The notes beneath the pieces were generated by a model. It was not told the origin of the DNA. It saw only the letters and a program-made list of their open reading frames with translations, and did no database searches. Both the position numbers and the translations under genes were made by a program. Below, one piece after another: positions 1 through 5,389 of a DNA stretch of 5,389 nucleotides (its first letter is position 1; each line of letters opens with the position of its first letter). This DNA comes from Burkholderiaceae bacterium (GTDB taxonomy: Bacteria; Pseudomonadota; Gammaproteobacteria; Burkholderiales; Burkholderiaceae_C): the NCBI GenBank assembly GCA_013693755.1, contig CP059256.1, positions 1,808,203 through 1,813,591 on the forward strand, written 5' to 3'.

Positions 1-880
1 GCTCCATCCGCAGGTGGTCGCGCTGGTCGTGCCGATTGGCACGAACGAAGGCCAACACTTCGAGCGTCCTGCGCGCCAGATGCTCCACCACCGCCTGCGG
101 CGTTTCCTTCGGGAACGGCAGCATCCGCGTGCGCTCGGCCCAGATCATCAGGAAACGATTGGCGAAGCCGTTGGTGAGTTCGCGCGTGCTCATCAGGCCC
201 GTCAGTTCGCTGGGCGAGATCGCGCCGCTCAGGCAAACGTGCGGATCGCTGGCGTAGAGCCGGTTCGACTTGGTGGCCGGTTTCAGATCGACGCCATCCC
301 AACAATCGCGCAGTGCCGCCGACAGCGTGTTGCCGTCGCGCCGCCCCTGATGCAGCACGTTGGCGAACTCGGATTCGACCACCCACAGGCGCTTGTCCTC
401 GATGGCGGGCACCTCTAGTCGGCCTTGCCGATAGCCATCGTGCATCAGCGCCACCAACCCTTCGCGGCTGGACAGGCCGCCGCGATGAATCTGCGGCGCG
501 AAGCCTTCGTCCATCGCGCGCAGCGCCTGATCGATGCGCAGCACCAGCGACACCGCATCGCCCTTGCGGCCACGGCCCGAGCGCCCGACGTGCAAGCAGA
601 ACAGCCGTGCGTGGTGCCAAGTGTTGCCGATGGGCAGGTACACGCCGCGTCCGACCGCACAGGACAGGTAGGCCATGAAGTTGGCGGCGATGGCGCAGGC
701 GTTGGTCTCAGTGCCGTCGCTGCCCGCGCGAGCGACGTCGCCGATCAGGCCATAGAGGCAAGCCGGGTCGGCCTCGGGCGCGTTGCGGTGCGCGACCATC
801 GCCGCCTCTCCGCCGTCATCGGCATCGTCCGGCGGTGATGTGGCGTGCGGGCGGTGAATGGCATCGCCGATCCGTCGCAT
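1..880 (-). CDS. DUF3987-type P-loop ATPase/helicase-like protein (3' end beyond window)
   Basis: The reading frame stays open from ATG 880-878 to the window edge, giving 293 codons with no stop; the C-terminus lies outside. After a variable, acidic N-terminus (about residues 1-40) the sequence follows the DUF3987 pattern often found in the ATPase half of mobile-element primase/helicase proteins. A CLYGLIGDV helix is at 41-49, AVGRG at 75-79, and a P-loop-like GRSGRGRKG at 99-107 with K106 the likely nucleotide-binding lysine. GGLSSREGL lies at 134-142, a Walker B-like LWVVESEF at 165-172, and the signature NGFANRFL at 237-244. No primase domain precedes it, so here the ATPase is a stand-alone protein. 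The usual Ser/Thr just after the P-loop G is D108. The ATG directly follows the TGA of the upstream parB-like gene and a GGAAAG lies at 889-884, so it is probably translationally coupled. Inferred role: DNA-dependent ATPase in element replication or maintenance. Family assignment is fairly secure; the exact function is not. Confidence 0.8.
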   Translation of the reverse strand, partial: MRRIGDAIHRPHATSPPDDADDGGEAAMVAHRNAPEADPACLYGLIGDVARAGSDGTETNACAIAANFMAYLSCAVGRGVYLPIGNTWHHARLFCLHVGRSGRGRKGDAVSLVLRIDQALRAMDEGFAPQIHRGGLSSREGLVALMHDGYRQGRLEVPAIEDKRLWVVESEFANVLHQGRRDGNTLSAALRDCWDGVDLKPATKSNRLYASDPHVCLSGAISPSELTGLMSTRELTNGFANRFLMIWAERTRMLPFPKETPQAVVEHLARRTLEVLAFVRANRHDQRDHLRME

Positions 881-1765
881 TCACTTTCCGTCCAGCGCCA
901 CGGTCTGGATGATGTTCTCGAACTCGGCCAGCACGTCGGGCTGGCGCTGCGACAGGAAACGGAACACCGCCTTGTTGTCGATCAGCTTGCCGAGGTAGCC
1001 GCGTGCCAGGACCAGGAGTAGCACGTCCTGACCGTAGGATTTTTCGACCAGCTTCAGTTGCCCTTGGATGTTTCCCATCTCGCGCTCCATCTTTACCATC
1101 TGTTCCGCCGTGACGCCGGATATCTTCCGGGGCCGCTTCTCGCTGACCAGCAGGTGCGGCGGCGTGGCTGCGAGAAGGGCTTCGGCGTAGGCTACCGTCA
1201 TGTTGTTGGCAGTGAGCATCAATTCCACGCACTCGACCTGCCTGGTCGGTTTGAGTTTGCGCAGCACCGAACCGAGGTTGGCAGAGAAGTGCTGATCCTT
1301 CAGCATCTCGACCGCCTCCGGGCAGACGCCTTCGAGCAGGCTCACCTTCTTGTGGATCTGGCTGATGTCCACGTTCAGCGCCTTGGCCAGCCGCTCGGGC
1401 GAAACGCCACGCTCGACCGCTCGCCGAAGCATGTGGTGCTCCTGAATGGACGAGATGCGGTTGATCCGGTTGTTGTAGGTGTAGCTTTCGTCGTCGGTAG
1501 CGATCAGGCACGGTGCGTCGACGTAGCCGAGCTGCCGCAACGCCAGCAGGCGCATGTGCCCGTCGAGCAGGATGTGCTGGCCGGTGGCCTTATCGGCTTT
1601 GCCCACGCTCAAGGGTTCGATCAGTCCGACTGCTTCCATCGAGGCCATGATCTGCTTGAACTTGCGCGAGGTATTCAAGCCCTCCGGCGTCTTGCGCGAC
1701 GGCAGAATCCGATCCAGCGCAAGCGTGATCGGTTCTGGGATGAACCCCAGCGGCGGGCGACTCAT
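881..1765 (-). CDS. ParB-like partition protein with RepB-type C-terminal domain
   Basis: This gene encodes 294 residues, cytoplasmic and DNA-binding. The N-terminal ParB-like domain (about 8-100) contains LDGHMRLLA at 67-75, the counterpart of the ParB/Srx nucleotide-binding box. A central helix-turn-helix region lies at about 119-145 (GVSPERLAKALNVDISQIHK). The C-terminal part, about 150-294, resembles the RepB plasmid-partition domain. ATG 1765-1763 is chosen because GGAGGAGGT sits 8 nt upstream and the start overlaps the preceding stop as ATGA. The frame stays open far upstream, but that extension has no ParB-like content and merely shadows the previous gene. In plasmids such proteins bind centromere sites and work with a ParA ATPase; no ParA gene is present here. 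Operon position between another ParB-like gene and a DUF3987 ATPase suggests DNA binding for element maintenance or regulation, which is inference. Confidence 0.88.
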   Translation of the reverse strand: MSRPPLGFIPEPITLALDRILPSRKTPEGLNTSRKFKQIMASMEAVGLIEPLSVGKADKATGQHILLDGHMRLLALRQLGYVDAPCLIATDDESYTYNNRINRISSIQEHHMLRRAVERGVSPERLAKALNVDISQIHKKVSLLEGVCPEAVEMLKDQHFSANLGSVLRKLKPTRQVECVELMLTANNMTVAYAEALLAATPPHLLVSEKRPRKISGVTAEQMVKMEREMGNIQGQLKLVEKSYGQDVLLLVLARGYLGKLIDNKAVFRFLSQRQPDVLAEFENIIQTVALDGK

Positions 1766-2663
1766 GCCGCGTGACCTCCTCCGGCCCAGACGCGCTCGGC
1801 CAGTTGCTTGGGCAAGGTGTCCAGTCCTTCGGCGCGCAGCAGGTTGGAGAAATGCTCGTCGGCCAGCAACTGACGCAGCGCCTCGATCACGAACAACAGG
1901 CGCTGCTGGGTGAATTCGGCCTTCTTGACCATCAGCTTCTGCCGCTCGACCTCGTGCTGGTAGTTGCGCACCAGGCTGGAGGTGGTGACGGACGCTCCCT
2001 TGCGCGTGGGCCGGTGGGCCAGCGTTTTGCCCAAGGTGCTGCGCCGCTGAAGGACGCGCCGCGCCTGCATCAGTTGTCCGCCGCGCAGTTGGCCGGTTTC
2101 GTAGGCATCCTGCAGTGCGGCCTGCACCTCTTCTTCGTCGCTTGCGCCCGCGATGGTGATGGCGACATTGAGTGGAACCCTTCCGGCCTCGACGGCGGCC
2201 AGCAGGCGTTCCTCGCTCTTTTCGAAGAGGAGCAGGATGCCTTTGATGTAGTCGAGGCTCAGGCCGGTTTTCTGGGCGATGACGCGCTTGTCGTAGCCCT
2301 GCTGGCTCAACTGTTCGATGCTCATCAGCAGTTCCAGCGCACTGTATTTCCTGCGGGCGATGTTCTCGGTCAAGCTCATGATGAAGGCGTCTTCGTCGTT
2401 GACCCGCACCACCAGCGCCGGAATCTCTTTTCGCCGAGCGACTTGAACGCCTTGAGCCGCCCTTCACCGCCGATCAGCAGGTAGCACTTGCCGTCTTCGA
2501 GATCGTCGCGCGGCGTGACCGTGACTGGCTTCTTCAGACCGACGTTCTTGATGTTGCCGACGATCTCCTCGAACACGCGGCCGTTGCGGTCGCGTGGGTT
2601 GAGCACAGCGATCTGATCGACGGGGATCATCTGCAGCTCGGTGGCGTGGTGCATTTTGCTCAT
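1762..2663 (-). CDS. ParB-like nuclease/partition protein, interrupted by a -1 frameshift at codon 79
   Basis: The ParB-type domain is split over two frames. The first frame starts at ATG 2663-2661 and gives a normal ParB N-terminus (IPVDQIAVLNPRD at 13-25, GGEGRLKA at 65-72). If read straight on it loses similarity after GEK and stops at 2376, making 95 residues. The second frame picks up exactly there, with codon GAG at 2427-2425, and continues EIPALVVRVND. It then has TENIARRKYS at 99-108, a helix-turn-helix at about 124-146 and a helical, charged C-terminus, ending at TGA 1764-1762. Rejoined by re-reading one base, the protein is 300 residues and looks intact. The start has GAGGAG 6 nt upstream and overlaps the recombinase stop as ATGA; the stop overlaps the next ATG as ATGA. 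The break could be a real loss of one G, a sequencing error, or programmed -1 slippage on A_AAG. If it is not bridged, the gene is a pseudogene. Confidence 0.85.
1774..1782 (-). promoter_or_regulatory. Very strong Shine-Dalgarno of the second parB-like gene
   Basis: GGAGGAGGT at 1782-1774 lies 8 nt before ATG 1765-1763, inside the last codons of the first parB-like gene. It is close to the full anti-16S complement and settles the start of the second gene. It may let this gene be translated well even if the upstream frame is broken. Confidence 0.75.
2426..2432 (-). other. Frameshift site (GAAAAGA, possible A_AAG slippery tetramer)
   Basis: On the minus strand the frame-0 codons are GAA (2432-2430), AAG (2429-2427) and AGA (2426-2424). 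Moving back one base after AAG makes the next codon GAG, and the protein continues in the conserved ParB frame as E-K-E-I-P-A-L. A_AAG is a known -1 slippage tetramer in some bacterial insertion sequences, where tRNA-Lys moves from AAG to AAA. I see no strong upstream Shine-Dalgarno-like element or clear stable downstream hairpin of the kind that usually stimulates such shifts. A simple one-base deletion is therefore at least as likely. Confidence 0.6.
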
Positions 2664-4219
2664 GCGACTCTCCTCAGACGGCTGCGCTCGGCCATGCCGT
2701 AGAGGTAGTCCAGGCTGTCGAAGCGGTAGCTCTCGAATTCGAGGCCGTTGTGATCGGCCAGGTGGATGCGCGGCTGGCCGAAGTCCAGACGCGGCAGCAG
2801 GTAGTAATCCAATGCCGCCTGATTGCTGTCATCCAGACGCACGGCGACCGTGATGTCCGGTGTGAGGCTGGTGTCGAAGCGCACCTTCCAGCGGCGGCGG
2901 TCGTTGTCCAGCAACTGGCAGCGCGAGAGCACCAGCGAGACGGTGAACTCGCGGTTGACCGTGAGCAGGTCGGTCGCCGGATCGCGCACGACCGCGCCGC
3001 CGATCTCGGCGATCATCCGCTCGGTTTGGCCGACGATCTCCGGGTGGAGGCGGCGCAGGAACTGGTTGACCTCCAGATACTGGTAGTCCCGATCCGGCGT
3101 GAAGCCCACCGTCTGGTAGGCGCGGATCAGGCTGCCGAAGCGGTGGGCGTAGGCCGCCGCCGACGGCATCCCCTCGGCCTCGTCGATGATCAGGCCGGAC
3201 AGGTAGCCGTGCTGCTGGAAGAGCCGCCGCAGCTTCTCGATCAGTTCCTCGTCGCTGAAGCGGTGGGCGCGTTCGCGCAGGATGCCTTGCGCCGTGTAGA
3301 ACAGGTCGGGCGGCACGATGCCCTCGAACGCGCCTTCCTTCTTGATCCACATCTCCGGACGGTTCACCACGCGCACCTTCTTGAGCTTGAAGGAGCGCCG
3401 GTTGTAGACGTTGTTTCCGATGTACTTTTCGTTGGACAACACCTCGCGCACCGTGGCCCGCGTCCAGTCGCGCCCGAGGTCGGTCCGGATGCCGCGGGTG
3501 TTGAGCCGGTCGGCGATCTCGGATTCGAACAGGCCGTCCTCGACGAACCAGCGGTAGATCTGGTTCACGACGGCCACTTCCTCGTCCGGGCCAGGCTGCA
3601 GGATCACGCGGTCGGTTTGCAGGCTCTTGTGCTCACCACGGGAAAGCTGCCCCTTCACCGAGCCGGACTGGTCGATCAGCACGCGTCGCAGACCGTAGCC
3701 CGCTGGCCCGCCTTGGCGGAATCCGAGTTCGATCAGGCGGCACTGCCCGGCGAACACCTTGGCCGACAGCTCGCGGCTGTATTCACCTGCCATCGCGCGC
3801 TTGACGCCCTTGACGATGGTGGACACCGGCGAGCCGTCGTTCTCAAACTGCTCGGCGCAGTAGGCAACCTGGATGCCGGCGCGGCGGCAGATGTATTCGT
3901 AGTAGGCGCTTTCGTCGGCGTCCTGGAATCGGCCCCAGCGGCTGACGTCGTAGACGAGGATGATCTGGAAGTCGGCCTTGCCCGCTTGGACGTCGCCGAT
4001 CAGTTGCTGGAGCGCCTGCCGACCGTCGATGCGCAGACCGCTCTTGCCCTCGTCGGCGTAGGTGCGGACGATGTCGATGTTGCGCCGGGCGGCGTACTCG
4101 CGGATTTTGTCGGCCTGGTTCTCCGTCGAGTATTGCTGGTGCTCGGTGGACATGCGCACGTACTGCGCGGCGCGGAACACCGGCCCCGGCGGGCTTATAG
4201 GCGATTCGTTCGATTGCAT
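2660..4219 (-). CDS. Large serine recombinase (resolvase/invertase N-terminal domain, element integrase)
   Basis: This 519-residue site-specific DNA recombinase probably catalyses integration or excision of the element through a covalent 5'-phosphoserine intermediate. The resolvase domain (about 16-155) has YVRMSTEHQ at 20-28, with S24 the expected nucleophile and R22 beside it, then DEGKSG at 56-61, YDVSRWGR at 90-97 and EYSRELS at 146-152. The Recombinase DNA-binding domain follows at about 160-315, including GGPAGYG at 170-176 and NEKYIGNNVYNRR at 263-275. The C-terminal half has no cysteine cluster (C434 is the only Cys after C160), so the usual zinc beta-ribbon is absent. In its place is a block beginning SDEELIEKL at 322 and running to about 373. 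ATG 4219-4217 is preferred: GGAG lies 11 nt upstream and GGG nearer. An upstream GTG at 4231 would overlap that GGAG, giving 523 residues. The stop overlaps the downstream parB-like ATG. Confidence 0.93.
   Translation of the reverse strand: MQSNESPISPPGPVFRAAQYVRMSTEHQQYSTENQADKIREYAARRNIDIVRTYADEGKSGLRIDGRQALQQLIGDVQAGKADFQIILVYDVSRWGRFQDADESAYYEYICRRAGIQVAYCAEQFENDGSPVSTIVKGVKRAMAGEYSRELSAKVFAGQCRLIELGFRQGGPAGYGLRRVLIDQSGSVKGQLSRGEHKSLQTDRVILQPGPDEEVAVVNQIYRWFVEDGLFESEIADRLNTRGIRTDLGRDWTRATVREVLSNEKYIGNNVYNRRSFKLKKVRVVNRPEMWIKKEGAFEGIVPPDLFYTAQGILRERAHRFSDEELIEKLRRLFQQHGYLSGLIIDEAEGMPSAAAYAHRFGSLIRAYQTVGFTPDRDYQYLEVNQFLRRLHPEIVGQTERMIAEIGGAVVRDPATDLLTVNREFTVSLVLSRCQLLDNDRRRWKVRFDTSLTPDITVAVRLDDSNQAALDYYLLPRLDFGQPRIHLADHNGLEFESYRFDSLDYLYGMAERSRLRRVA
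2670..2675 (-). promoter_or_regulatory. Shine-Dalgarno of the first parB-like gene, inside the recombinase gene
   Basis: GAGGAG at 2675-2670 sits 6 nt before ATG 2663-2661 and encodes part of the recombinase C-terminus. With the ATGA overlap it supports coupled translation. Confidence 0.65.
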
Positions 4220-4230
4220 AGACCCGGTCA

Positions 4231-4234
4231 CTCC
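4231..4234 (-). promoter_or_regulatory. Shine-Dalgarno deciding the recombinase start
   Basis: GGAG at 4234-4231 lies 11 nt before ATG 4219-4217. It overlaps the alternative GTG at 4231-4229, which itself lacks a usable site further upstream. This favours the ATG, although the spacing is longer than ideal. Confidence 0.45.
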
Positions 4235-4278
4235 GTGATTGGCGATCTCGGGTCTGCCGCCCCTTCAATGGACGCGCC

Positions 4279-4294
4279 GCCGCCGCACGGCGGC
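4279..4294. repeat. GC-rich perfect hairpin in recombinase leader
   Basis: GCCGCC (4279-4284) and GGCGGC (4289-4294) form a perfect 6-bp stem with a 4-nt loop, overlapping the left arm of the neighbouring inverted repeat. On the minus strand no T-run follows, so it is not a standard intrinsic terminator. It could act in RNA structure or protein binding. Confidence 0.35.
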
Positions 4295-4319
4295 AACGCA
4301 CACGGTTGGAATCGTTGCC
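4292..4319. repeat. 7-bp inverted repeat with 14-nt spacer (candidate operator)
   Basis: GGCAACG at 4292-4298 is exactly mirrored by CGTTGCC at 4313-4319. The spacer holds a further GTTG at 4305-4308 that pairs with CAAC at 4294-4297, so two dyads share the left arm. The dyad lies noncoding, about 75-100 nt upstream of the recombinase start, a suitable place for a repressor, ParB or recombinase site. A chance occurrence in GC-rich DNA is possible. Confidence 0.4.
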
Positions 4320-4357
4320 ATGCAGGATGTTCGAGAGAACCCGTTTTGGAAGCAAAG

Positions 4358-4825
4358 TTACGGGCGAATCGACGAGGCGTCGATCACGTCCTCTCTTGAC
4401 ACGTCCATCTTGCACGGACACGTCACGCAGACCGGCGTGATCTCGACGACCCACGAGTCGCCGTTTTCCCTCGGCAATGCCGGATGCCGCGTGATGCGGT
4501 ACAGGCCGCTCGGCAGGTTGCACGCGTCCATCTTTGCAAGATCCCCGTTTCGGCCCTGATCCCGCGACCGCTGCTGCTCGTGGTTGCGTTGTGCGTATTC
4601 GGGCCGAGCGTCACGGTAGTTGCGCCAGTAGTCCTGATTGCGCTGCGACCACGCCTGCTGCGCGGCGCGCTGGTTGATCCGGTAGTCTGGATCGGACTGG
4701 AGCTTGGCCCGCTGCCATTGGCGCTTGCGGGCGCGCTGGCAGTAGGGCGCAGAACAAAAGGATTGGTCGGGAACTTGCGGGCGGGGTTCGAAGGGCTTGC
4801 CGCAGCAGGTGCAGTGTCGGGTCAT
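4358..4825 (-). CDS. Small Cys-rich zinc-finger protein, putative DNA-binding
   Basis: The product has 155 residues. The N-terminal zinc-binding motif uses C5, C7 or C8, then C24 and C29 (CTCCGKPFE...QSFCSAPYC), followed by the basic stretch RARKRQWQRAKLQ. Next come three loosely repeated aromatic units (DPDYR at 45-49, NQDYWRNYR at 63-71, RPEYAQRN at 74-81) and a polar linker. The C-terminal part has KMDACNLPSGLYRI at 98-111 and WVVEITPV at 125-132, then a second Cys cluster (C133, C136, C138). Similar Cys-rich proteins with repeated N-P-x-Y-type units occur beside recombinases in proteobacterial elements, but I know no proven function. ATG 4825-4823 is chosen because GGAGA lies 7 nt upstream; an upstream in-frame extension to 4870 lacks family features. 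It is probably an accessory DNA-binding or regulatory protein of the element, which is inference. Confidence 0.8.
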   Translation of the reverse strand: MTRHCTCCGKPFEPRPQVPDQSFCSAPYCQRARKRQWQRAKLQSDPDYRINQRAAQQAWSQRNQDYWRNYRDARPEYAQRNHEQQRSRDQGRNGDLAKMDACNLPSGLYRITRHPALPRENGDSWVVEITPVCVTCPCKMDVSREDVIDASSIRP

Positions 4826-4925
4826 CGTCGGGTCTCCATGCAAATCCGCACGGAAGCCGCGACCGATCACCGTCGCCGGATGATCACGCGGGCGATCAGG
4901 CGCTCATGGGAGCGAGGCCGCGCGA
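4826..4925. other. Intergenic segment with a hairpin and GATC repeats
   Basis: These 100 nt lie between the AbiEi stop and the zinc-finger start. CGCTC (4901-4905) and GAGCG (4910-4914) form a 5-bp stem with a 4-nt loop just after the AbiEi stop, without a T-run. GATC occurs at 4865-4868, 4882-4885 (within the palindrome TGATCA) and 4894-4897. No AbiEii start or remnant is readable. The segment may mark an element boundary or hold a promoter, but no clear -35/-10 was found. Confidence 0.35.
4833..4837 (-). promoter_or_regulatory. Shine-Dalgarno deciding the zinc-finger protein start
   Basis: GGAGA at 4837-4833 lies 7 nt before ATG 4825-4823, ideal spacing. It selects MTRHC as the N-terminus over the longer frame opening at 4870. 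Confidence 0.65.
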
Positions 4926-5389
4926 TTACTCATGGGCGACCACTTCCATATAGGGCCGCATCACGTTGGCGACACGGCACACCTTGGCGTACCGCCACAG
5001 ATCGTCCGCCGACGCCTTGCGCGCCATCCAGGCATCTTTCATCGCCTCCATCGCCACATCCAGACCGATCTTGTTGCGGTGCTTGAAGCAGTCCACGACC
5101 GTCTTGGCCGCGCTGTAGACCCGCAGCGTCACGCCGTCGCCCCGGTGTTCCTCGATCCCTGCTGCGTAGGCATCGCCCGTCATCTGCGTCATCCTGATCG
5201 GCGGCCAATCGATGCGGGGCGCGTGGCAGCCTCGCGGCATGGCGATCCAGACCTGGCGTGGCAGTTGGGTGGTCAACCCGTGGAATTGCAGCGCCGTCAG
5301 CAGGCAGAACACGGCCTGCGGCGCTTTGGCCGCCACCACCACGAGGCTTTCGTGTTCCGAGACCGGATGGCCGGGTAGGCGGTACAGGC
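4926..5389 (-). CDS. AbiEi-family antitoxin/transcriptional regulator (5' end beyond window)
   Basis: The frame is open from the window edge to TAA 4928-4926, giving 153 visible codons; homologues are around 200 residues, so roughly 50 N-terminal residues, the winged-helix DNA-binding domain, are outside. The visible part begins at the end of that domain (LYRLPGHPVSEHESL). It continues through the conserved AbiEi core: AVFCLLTALQFHGLTTQ at visible residues 25-41, VWIAMPRG at 46-53, AKTVVDCFKHRNKIGLDVA at 94-112 and the C-terminal RVANVMRPYME. In type IV AbiE systems this protein represses its own operon and counteracts the AbiEii nucleotidyltransferase toxin, normally encoded immediately downstream, often overlapping. 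Here the following gene is a zinc-finger protein after a 100-nt gap, so the toxin is missing at that place. Either the antitoxin is an orphan or the element has separated the pair. The short VVAHE tail may be altered at such a junction. Confidence 0.87.
   Translation of the reverse strand, partial: LYRLPGHPVSEHESLVVVAAKAPQAVFCLLTALQFHGLTTQLPRQVWIAMPRGCHAPRIDWPPIRMTQMTGDAYAAGIEEHRGDGVTLRVYSAAKTVVDCFKHRNKIGLDVAMEAMKDAWMARKASADDLWRYAKVCRVANVMRPYMEVVAHE

Larger units (their letters stand above)
4220..4357 (-). promoter_or_regulatory. Control region upstream of the recombinase operon
   Basis: This 138-nt noncoding stretch lies between the zinc-finger gene stop and the recombinase start, and is the only sizeable gap before the four-gene coupled block. 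It carries several inverted repeats (4279-4294, 4292-4319 and the weaker GTTC/GAAC pair at 4329-4340). I found no convincing -35/-10 pair for the minus strand, so a promoter is inferred from position only. It could also contain recombinase or ParB binding sites, or an attachment site. Confidence 0.4.

Noticed and set aside
14..838. Short plus-strand and minus-strand frames in the left region
   Set aside because: They are out-of-frame shadows of the DUF3987-type gene, which is open throughout on the minus strand with conserved motifs.
1766..2467. N-terminal extension of the second ParB-like protein to 528 residues
   Set aside because: The extension is R/G/A-rich, overlaps the first ParB-like gene in the wrong frame and has no domain; ATG 1765 has an excellent Shine-Dalgarno and an ATGA junction.
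1058..2484. Plus-strand open frames at 1058-1774 and 1771-2484
   Set aside because: Both mirror the two ParB-like genes on the other strand and show no family similarity.
4279..4294. Intrinsic terminator after the zinc-finger gene
   Set aside because: The hairpin is stable, but no T-run follows on either strand.
4329..4340. tRNA T-arm-like string (GTTCGAGAGAAC), a possible tRNA attachment site
   Set aside because: No acceptor stem, anticodon arm or CCA-adjacent sequence can be folded around it; the stem is only 4 bp.
2750..4399. Long open frame on the plus strand, antisense to the recombinase (549 codons)
   Set aside because: It is antisense to a clear serine recombinase, has low-complexity V/A/L/R/D-rich composition without a recognisable domain, and is a typical shadow in GC-rich DNA.
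4926..5378. Plus-strand open frame opposite the AbiEi gene
   Set aside because: The minus strand carries the conserved AbiEi core; the plus-strand product is His/Arg-rich and featureless.

Overview
The window is GC-rich and densely coding. Every gene I can support lies on the minus strand, so transcription runs from right (high coordinates) to left. The protein families, strong GGAG-type ribosome sites and stop/start overlaps suggest a proteobacterium, probably beta- or gammaproteobacterial. That assignment is inference. The content is accessory: a large serine recombinase, two ParB/RepB-type proteins without a ParA, a DUF3987-type P-loop ATPase, a small zinc-finger protein and the antitoxin of an AbiE system. 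It looks like the core of an integrative or mobilisable element.

Layout in transcription order. (1) 5389-4926: the C-terminal three quarters of an AbiEi-type antitoxin/regulator, cut by the window edge. (2) 4925-4826: 100 nt with a small hairpin and three GATC-containing repeats. The expected AbiEii toxin gene is not here. (3) 4825-4358: a 155-residue zinc-finger protein. (4) 4357-4220: 138 nt with inverted repeats, probably the control region of the recombinase operon. (5) 4219-2660: a 519-residue large serine recombinase. (6) 2663-1762: a ParB-like protein, ATGA-overlapped with the recombinase and split by an apparent -1 frameshift at 2427-2429. (7) 1765-881: a second ParB-like protein with a RepB-type C-terminus, again ATGA-overlapped. 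(8) 880 to beyond position 1: a DUF3987-type ATPase whose ATG directly abuts the preceding stop.

Genes 5-8 have no intergenic gaps and each start has a Shine-Dalgarno inside the preceding gene, so they are best read as one translationally coupled operon. The recombinase would insert or excise the element. The two ParB-like proteins and the ATPase would bind element DNA and act in its maintenance, replication or regulation. This joint role is inferred from context. The most unusual points are the coupling of a recombinase to two divergent ParB proteins without ParA, the frameshift at an A_AAG slippery tetramer, and the AbiE antitoxin separated from its toxin. No stretch over 300 bases lacks a gene, and I see no RNA genes, CRISPR array or insertion sequence.
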